From: an uncultured Bdellovibrio sp.
Lineage (GTDB): Bacteria > Bdellovibrionota > Bdellovibrionia > Bdellovibrionales > Bdellovibrionaceae
DNA: 7,073 nucleotides
Direction: 5' to 3'
Assembly: GCA_946482355.1 (NCBI GenBank)
Contig: CAMLRE010000115.1
Location: forward strand, 1 to 7,073
The notes beneath the pieces are model-generated. The model saw only the letters and a list, made by a program, of their open reading frames with translations. It was not told where the DNA came from and made no database searches. This document shows, piece by piece, positions 1 to 4,396 of this stretch (the first letter of the stretch is position 1; every line of letters starts with the position of its first letter). The position numbers and the translations under genes are program-made.

Positions 1-146
1 ATGAGATACTAAACAAAGTCTGGGGGTATGAAGTTTACCCAACGACCCGCACCGTAGATACGCATATTATGCTTTTAAGGCAGAAAATCGATGATCAGCT
101 GATCGAAACAGTACGTTCGGTGGGGTATCGCCTTAAAGTTTTGTAA
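1..146 (+). CDS. OmpR/PhoB-family response regulator, C-terminal fragment
   Basis: This is the 3' end of a two-component response regulator whose start lies outside the window; codons begin at base 3 and the stop is TAA at 144-146. The 47 visible residues form the end of a winged-helix (Trans_reg_C) DNA-binding domain. LNKVWGYE leads into the recognition helix TTRTVDTHIMLLRQKI, and the wing ends TVRSVGYRLKVL. These match the family pattern of a VWG, then RTVDxHI and an RxVGYR wing. Such proteins bind direct repeats at promoters after phosphorylation by a sensor kinase. The receiver domain and cognate kinase are not visible, so the signal and specific member (PhoB, KdpE, etc.) cannot be named. 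The next gene starts 89 bp downstream on the same strand, but nothing shows that it is a target. Confidence 0.9.
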   Translation, partial: EILNKVWGYEVYPTTRTVDTHIMLLRQKIDDQLIETVRSVGYRLKVL

Positions 147-161
147 AGTTTAATTTACAAA
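140..161. repeat. 8-bp inverted repeat overlapping the response-regulator stop
   Basis: TTTGTAAA at 140-147 is mirrored exactly by TTTACAAA at 154-161 around a 6-nt spacer. It spans the stop codon of the response regulator and lies about 75 bp upstream of the lipoprotein start. It is AT-rich, and no T-run follows, so it would make a poor terminator. A dimeric operator for the downstream gene or a chance palindrome are both possible. Confidence 0.35.
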
Positions 162-225
162 CGATTCACATAAGCCTGACACGATAAAAAATTCGAACTG
201 TTATTCTAAAATCCAACATCTTAAT

Positions 226-230
226 GGAGG
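226..230 (+). promoter_or_regulatory. Shine-Dalgarno that sets the lipoprotein start
   Basis: GGAGG at 226-230 sits 5 nt before ATG at 236. An upstream in-frame ATG at 224 overlaps this ribosome binding site and has none of its own, so 236 is the likely start. That start also gives a clean lipoprotein signal peptide. Confidence 0.8.
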
Positions 231-235
231 ATTCA

Positions 236-1021
236 ATGAATCAACTCATTCGTATTTCACAATTTTCAGTTATCGCGCTTTTATTAGCTTCGTGTGCGCC
301 GACCGCGCAACAAATCAAAGAAACTATTCAATCAGACCCTTCAATTGTTTTTTCGGCGATTGAAAAAGCCCCTGATCAATTTATTGAAGTTGTTATGAAG
401 GCGCAACAAAACGCCCAGAAGGTCGCTGCTGAACGCGCTCAACAAGAAGAACAAAAACAACGTGAAGAAGAATTTAAAAATCCATTAAAACCAGAAATCG
501 AAGCCTCGCGCGTGATCTTTGGCAATAAGTCAGCCCCGATCACTATTGTTGAATATTCTGATTTTCAATGCCCTTACTGCTCTCGTGGCTACCAAACTAT
601 GAAAGAACTTAAAAAAGCTTATGGTGACAAGGTTAGATTTGTATTTAAACACTTACCTTTAGACTTTCACCCGTTAGCTGTACCTGCCGCTCGTTATTTT
701 GAAGCCATCGCTATGCAAGACCACGCTAAAGCTGAAAAATTTCATGACTTAGTTTTCGAAAATCAGTCGCAGATGCAAAGTAAAGGTGAAGCTCTTTTTA
801 AAGAGTTAGCAAAAAAAGCCGGCGCTGATATGAAAAAAGTAGAAGCTGCACTTAAGAGCGAAAAAATCACTGAACGTATTAATGCGGATTCAGAAGAAGC
901 TAGAAAATTTAATATGTCTGGCACACCTGGGTATTTGATTAACGGTATTTCGTTAAGAGGTGCCTACCCACTAGCGGCGTTTAAAGAAATTATTGATCGC
1001 CAGCTGACTAGCAAAAACTAA
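236..1021 (+). CDS. DsbA-family thioredoxin-fold lipoprotein (disulfide oxidoreductase)
   Basis: This encodes 261 residues from the ATG at 236; starting at 224 would add only MEDS. The N-terminus is a lipoprotein signal: R6, a hydrophobic core and the lipobox L-A-S-C with Cys20 as the lipidated residue. The mature protein should therefore be membrane-anchored and face the periplasm. Residues ~22-82 are helical and highly charged (Q/E/K-rich, probably coiled coil), forming a stalk. The thioredoxin fold follows, with the sequence SDFQCPYC placing the active-site CxxC at Cys112 and Cys115. The cis-proline loop GTPG has Pro231, and the helical insert lies between them. This matches the DsbA/thioredoxin_4 group. 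Family members form, or in some cases reduce or isomerise, disulfides in exported proteins; the direction cannot be read from sequence. No DsbB/VKOR-like partner is present. The gene is probably monocistronic, ending at a hairpin just downstream. Confidence 0.9.
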   Translation: MNQLIRISQFSVIALLLASCAPTAQQIKETIQSDPSIVFSAIEKAPDQFIEVVMKAQQNAQKVAAERAQQEEQKQREEEFKNPLKPEIEASRVIFGNKSAPITIVEYSDFQCPYCSRGYQTMKELKKAYGDKVRFVFKHLPLDFHPLAVPAARYFEAIAMQDHAKAEKFHDLVFENQSQMQSKGEALFKELAKKAGADMKKVEAALKSEKITERINADSEEARKFNMSGTPGYLINGISLRGAYPLAAFKEIIDRQLTSKN

Positions 1022-1034
1022 TTAACCTTTCCAA

Positions 1035-1072
1035 GACTGTTCGCCATTTCATCCCCCTCCTGGCGAGCAGTC
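1035..1072. terminator. Strong hairpin between convergent genes, probable terminator
   Basis: GACTGTTCGCCA (1035-1046) pairs with TGGCGAGCAGTC (1061-1072) around a 14-nt C-rich loop. Eleven of twelve pairs are Watson-Crick. The exception is T1040 with G1067, a G-U wobble in plus-strand RNA but an A-C mismatch in minus-strand RNA, so the hairpin is better suited to ending the lipoprotein transcript. It begins 13 bp after that stop codon and lies 17 bp beyond the stop of the convergent small gene. No good T-run follows on either strand, so it may be a factor-assisted terminator or a 3'-end stabilising structure. Confidence 0.55.
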
Positions 1073-1088
1073 ATTCCTTAACTGAGGG

Positions 1089-1277
1089 TTAGTTTCCCTT
1101 ACGTGGTCCCCATGCTGGGCCTACGTTTGAGTTATTCGTGTTGCGTGGTTTTTTATAGCTGAATTTACCGAAACCTTCAGCTGTACCCGCTTGATTGGCT
1201 TCGATTTTACGCTTTGTAAGCTCTAATAAAAGATTGTTTTTCGTAGCTGGTGATTTTGTAGTAGTTGTCTTTTTCAT
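1089..1277 (-). CDS. Small basic protein (62 aa), coupled to the upstream helicase
   Basis: I do not recognise a family. The protein is strongly basic (about 13 Lys/Arg against 3 Glu), has no membrane segment and contains no Cys. It opens with a Lys/Thr-rich tail (MKKTTTTK), then a probable short helix (LLLELTKRKIEANQA). A glycine/aromatic basic stretch follows (GFGKFSYKKPR), and the tail contains GPAWGPRKGN. This composition fits an RNA- or ribosome-binding peptide, which is inference. The gene is very likely real: AAGGA at 1286-1290 lies 8 nt before its ATG and overlaps the helicase stop codon, leaving an 11-bp gap and suggesting translational coupling. The central part faintly recalls the basic GKGSY segment of the ribosome-rescue factor ArfA, but the match is too weak to assign. 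Confidence 0.7.
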   Translation of the reverse strand: MKKTTTTKSPATKNNLLLELTKRKIEANQAGTAEGFGKFSYKKPRNTNNSNVGPAWGPRKGN

Positions 1278-1285
1278 ATTCTTAA

Positions 1286-1290
1286 TCCTT
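1286..1290 (-). promoter_or_regulatory. Shine-Dalgarno of the small gene, overlapping the helicase stop
   Basis: On the minus strand AAGGA (1290 to 1286) sits 8 nt before the ATG at 1277 and shares bases with the TAA stop of the helicase at 1289-1291. A ribosome finishing the helicase would be positioned on this site, favouring coupled translation. Confidence 0.6.
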
Positions 1291-2533
1291 ATTTTTTCTT
1301 ATTTTTAAAACCTTTTTTTGGCTTACCCATGATTGATTCTTCATGAGCGATTAACTCTGCGAAGTTCATATCATCACTTGGCGGAGTTAAAACCATTTCG
1401 TACGCTTTTTTGCTGACTCTAAGAACGTCGATCTTCTTACCGATGAGTTCTTCAATATCTAATAACAATTCTTTTTCTTCTGGGGCACAGAATGAAATCG
1501 CAAGACCCTTATTAAATCCGCGACCTGTACGACCGATACGGTGAACGTAGTTTTCTGCTTTTTCAGGAATGTCGTAATTAATCACATGCGTGACATCAGG
1601 AATATCGATTCCGCGTGCTGTAATATCTGTAGCGATTAAGACTTTGCACTCGCCGCTTCTAAAAGCCTGCATCACTTGCAGACGGTCTGTTTGGTCTTTT
1701 TCACCGTGTAATGTTAATGTTTGAACTTCCATGCGCTCCATAGCTTTCGCTACGCGCTCGGCACGGATACGAGTTCTTACGAACACCACGAACTTACCAT
1801 CAGGATTTTGTTTTACGTAATCAGCTAAGAAAAAACGTTTATCATCCATTGGAATATTAATCACTGCGTGAGAAATATTTTTTGAAACTGGATCTTCCGG
1901 CGAAATTTGAATACGAATCGCATTCTTACGAACTTGATCGTAAGCTAAACGTTTAATTTTTGTGTTAATCGTAGCGGAGAAAAATAATGTCTGATGGCCA
2001 CGAGTTAATTTTCGTTTGATTGATTCGATGTCTTCGATAAAACCTAAATCTAACATTTGATCGGCTTCATCTAATACTAAAATTTCAATGCCACTTAGAT
2101 CAATATGGCCTTGGCTGATTAAATCAAACATACGACCCGGAGTGGCGATTAAAACATCAAGACCATCTTGAAGCTTTTTAATTTGTTTGTCTTGTTCTAC
2201 ACCGCCGTAAAGAGCGAATGACTTACAACGCATGTGACGGCTTAAGCTATTAAACACTTCGCCGATCTGTTGGGCTAACTCACGTGTTGGCACCATCACT
2301 AAACAGCGAATGCCACCTGAACGTTTACTCGATTTACTTGAATGAATAATATCGATAATTGGAATCGCGAAAGCCGCTGTTTTACCAGTACCCGTTTGCG
2401 CGATCGCTAATACGTCTTCACCGCGCAAAACCGCAGGAATAGTTTTGTACTGGATATCTGTCGTACGAAAGTACTTCATATCCAGAAGGTTACGTAATAG
2501 GTCTTCACTCAGCTGTAATTTATCGAATTTCAT
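1289..2533 (-). CDS. DEAD-box ATP-dependent RNA helicase (RhlE-like)
   Basis: This 414-residue protein has the complete set of DEAD-box motifs: Q motif with Gln28, motif I AQTGTGKT (45-52), Ia PTRELA (82-87), GG (110-111), Ib TPGR (131-134), II DEAD (155-158), III SAT (186-188), IV near FVRTR (251-255), V ATDITARGID (301-310) and VI HRIGRTGR (331-338). The two RecA-like domains end near residue 370. The tail is short and basic (GKPKKGFKNKKK), consistent with non-specific RNA contact. The helicase should be cytoplasmic and use ATP to unwind short RNA duplexes, typically in ribosome assembly, mRNA decay or cold adaptation. Length and motif style fit the RhlE group better than DbpA, which has a specific rRNA-binding domain, or CsdA, which has a long tail. 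The start lies 16 bp after the HflX stop and has no recognisable Shine-Dalgarno, so its translation probably depends on coupling to HflX. Confidence 0.95.
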   Translation of the reverse strand: MKFDKLQLSEDLLRNLLDMKYFRTTDIQYKTIPAVLRGEDVLAIAQTGTGKTAAFAIPIIDIIHSSKSSKRSGGIRCLVMVPTRELAQQIGEVFNSLSRHMRCKSFALYGGVEQDKQIKKLQDGLDVLIATPGRMFDLISQGHIDLSGIEILVLDEADQMLDLGFIEDIESIKRKLTRGHQTLFFSATINTKIKRLAYDQVRKNAIRIQISPEDPVSKNISHAVINIPMDDKRFFLADYVKQNPDGKFVVFVRTRIRAERVAKAMERMEVQTLTLHGEKDQTDRLQVMQAFRSGECKVLIATDITARGIDIPDVTHVINYDIPEKAENYVHRIGRTGRGFNKGLAISFCAPEEKELLLDIEELIGKKIDVLRVSKKAYEMVLTPPSDDMNFAELIAHEESIMGKPKKGFKNKKK

Positions 2534-2549
2534 GGGGCGGACAATACCA

Positions 2550-3959
2550 CTATCTACGTGGTTTAACTAAGCTTTTTAGCTGCGATTGAAAATGCTCTAA
2601 GGCCTCAGGAGTAGCGCGTATCTTTAAAGTCACTCCCAGCTCGTTATAGCTTTCAGAAAGTACCCTTACCCTAGCGCGTATATCGCCTATAATCGCTCCC
2701 TGCACCAAGTACGGAATAAACAAGTCTTCATCAACCATTTCGCTCTCGAAATAGCTTAGGATTTTATTGCGTAAATTTTTTAGGTCTTCTGGGTTACGGG
2801 TCGAAATTGAGATCGCATCGGGGTATTCAGCCGCTAATGAAGCCTGCTCTTCGTCAGATAAATTATCGCGCTTATTAAGCACTAATAAGAAGGGCACATC
2901 TGTCGCCCCGACTTCGCCTAAGACTTTTTGTGTGACTTCTAATTGAGTACGAAATGAGGGATCAGAGCTATCAACCACATATAATAAAAGTGATGCATGT
3001 AAAGCTTCATCAAGTGTTGATTTAAACGAAGCCACTAAATCATGCGGAAGTTTTTTAATAAAACCTACCGTATCAGAAATTAAAATTTTAGGACGTGATT
3101 CTGGGTACAGCGGACGAATTGTTGTATCTAATGTGGCAAATAATTTATCCGCCACATAGATTTCGCTTCCCGTGAGCGCTCGCATTAGCGACGATTTTCC
3201 GGCATTGGTGTACCCGACCAGCGCCACGGTTATTTCCTGACTACGACGGGCTCTACGCACTTCGTGTTCGTTACTGATCGCGCTTAATTCGGCTTTTAAT
3301 TCTTTAATGCGATCACGAATTTTACGTTTATCTAATTCTAACGCTGATTCACCGACACCTTTACCACCGCCACCTTCACGGTCGTCTCCCCCACCCGTTT
3401 CGCGCATACGAGGAGCTACGTAAGTTAAACGTGCGATTTCAACTTGTAAGCGAGCAGTTCTTGTTTTGGCGTGACGGCTGAAGATTTCAATAATCACACC
3501 GGTGCGATCTAATACAGAAACGCCCGTAGCACTTTCTAAATTGCGTAATTGCGAAGGTGATAAATCACAATCAACGATCACGATATCGGCTTTTTCGGTG
3601 ATTTCATGTGTCTCTGACTCTTCGTCTTCGATGATTTCTTCTTCGATTTCGTTTTCTTCAGCGCGTTCTTCTTCCCATTTAAGAGCAGCTTTTGATTTTT
3701 TGCGATCAACTAAACTTGCGACTTTTCCAGATCCGCCGGTCCAGCGAGCAAGCTCTTGCATTTTTCCATCGCCTAAGATTAAAGCGGCACGATCACTGCT
3801 GCGTTTTTGCGTAACTTTACCGATCACTCGGTAACCAAGTGTCGTTACTAATCTTGTTAACTCATTAAGAGAACTTTGCAGTTCGGCCTGATCAATACCC
3901 GGTAATTGAATACCAACTAAAACAGCTTTAGGTAGATCGCCCCGTTTTTGTGTCGTCAT
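2550..3959 (-). CDS. hflX: HflX-family ribosome-associated GTPase, variant with acidic insertion
   Basis: This 469-residue protein has the HflX layout. The N-terminal domain includes LILGDGKMQEL (60-70) and SPSQLRNLE (134-142), followed by a glycine-rich loop (189-205) and a helical linker rich in Lys/Arg/Glu. The GTPase domain has G1 GYTNAGKS (249-256), a threonine pair for G2 (279-280), G3 DTVGF (296-300) and G4 NKRD (362-365). A C-terminal domain (~412-469) completes it. Characterised HflX proteins bind the 50S subunit and split stalled or hibernating ribosomes, using GTP. Two features are unusual: residues ~73-123 are an added charged segment with 16 Asp/Glu in 27 positions (96-122), and the glycine-rich loop reads GGGGKGVGESALE with GDDRE before it, unlike the usual GxGTRGPGETQLE. 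The catalytic G motifs are intact, so it is likely active. It lies 46 bp after the DUF4242 gene and 16 bp before the helicase. Confidence 0.93.
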   Translation of the reverse strand: MTTQKRGDLPKAVLVGIQLPGIDQAELQSSLNELTRLVTTLGYRVIGKVTQKRSSDRAALILGDGKMQELARWTGGSGKVASLVDRKKSKAALKWEEERAEENEIEEEIIEDEESETHEITEKADIVIVDCDLSPSQLRNLESATGVSVLDRTGVIIEIFSRHAKTRTARLQVEIARLTYVAPRMRETGGGDDREGGGGKGVGESALELDKRKIRDRIKELKAELSAISNEHEVRRARRSQEITVALVGYTNAGKSSLMRALTGSEIYVADKLFATLDTTIRPLYPESRPKILISDTVGFIKKLPHDLVASFKSTLDEALHASLLLYVVDSSDPSFRTQLEVTQKVLGEVGATDVPFLLVLNKRDNLSDEEQASLAAEYPDAISISTRNPEDLKNLRNKILSYFESEMVDEDLFIPYLVQGAIIGDIRARVRVLSESYNELGVTLKIRATPEALEHFQSQLKSLVKPRR

Positions 3960-4005
3960 TCGCGCAATCTACCAAGTTTTACTTAGAAAAGCATGTCATT
4001 TCATT

Positions 4006-4332
4006 TTATTGGGTTATTCTATTTTCAGCGACCTTACTTTGACCAGGCATTACACCTTCAATTTCTGCTGTTGTCGGATCAATCATGCGGCGAACCCGGG
4101 CCACGTTATCTACGGGAAATTCAGCTTTACGGCCATGCTCACGAACAAGGTCTTCATTTTCAGCATAATAAACGCAATAAACTTTATCGTCTGTGACATA
4201 GCTTTCAAGCCACTGAACCTTGGGTCCCATTTCACGTAAGACGTCACAAGATTTAGCAGATCCTTCCTGCCACTCGCCTTCAGACATTCGGCCTGCACCA
4301 GGCATATTTCGTTCAATGATAAACTTAGGCAT
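4006..4332 (-). CDS. DUF4242 (SCO4226-like nickel-binding) family protein
   Basis: This small soluble protein of 108 residues has the hallmark DUF4242 opening MPKFIIERNMPGAG, then KSCDVLREMGP (27-37), the strand QWLESYVTDDKVYCVYYA (40-57), NEDLVREHGRKAEFP (59-73) and the closing VRRMIDPTTAE (80-90). The family adopts a ferredoxin-like fold. One Streptomyces member (SCO4226) binds nickel, but the cellular role is generally unknown. Cys29, Cys53 and His66 are candidate ligands here, an inference from position only. The last ~18 residues extend past the usual end of the family. The start is secure: AAGGAG (4339-4344) lies 6 nt before the ATG. The gene is between the HEAT-repeat gene (64 bp upstream) and hflX (46 bp downstream). 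The strong ribosome site and AT-rich leader suggest it may have its own promoter. Confidence 0.88.
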   Translation of the reverse strand: MPKFIIERNMPGAGRMSEGEWQEGSAKSCDVLREMGPKVQWLESYVTDDKVYCVYYAENEDLVREHGRKAEFPVDNVARVRRMIDPTTAEIEGVMPGQSKVAENRITQ

Positions 4333-4338
4333 TTGATA

Positions 4339-4396
4339 CTCCTTTTATGGTGTGAAACACAAAAGTCGTACAATATATATGCCTTAGATTTTGGGG
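4339..4396 (-). promoter_or_regulatory. Leader of the DUF4242 gene with strong RBS and possible -10
   Basis: The 64-bp gap holds AAGGAG at 4339-4344 on the minus strand, an excellent ribosome site. Further upstream is TATATT (4372-4377), a plausible -10 box, but no convincing -35 at 16-18 bp. A small palindrome GTGTgaaACAC (4350-4360) lies between them and could be an operator half or a short leader hairpin. The -10 and palindrome are tentative; the ribosome site is firm. Confidence 0.4.

Noticed and set aside
224..235. Upstream in-frame ATG of the DsbA-like lipoprotein
   Set aside because: It overlaps the GGAGG ribosome site, and using it would place acidic residues (MEDS) before the signal peptide.
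3502..3834. 110-codon open frame on the plus strand
   Set aside because: It lies antisense within hflX, and its Ser-rich product is the mirror of the acidic GAA/GAG-rich insertion; HflX motifs on the other strand are unambiguous.
3993..4239. Two plus-strand open frames opposite the DUF4242 gene
   Set aside because: They are antisense to a well-supported gene and have no ribosome site or protein-like pattern.
4110..4373. 87-codon minus-strand frame overlapping the DUF4242 gene
   Set aside because: It is an alternative frame of a gene with clear family motifs and a strong ribosome site, and it shows no recognisable features itself.
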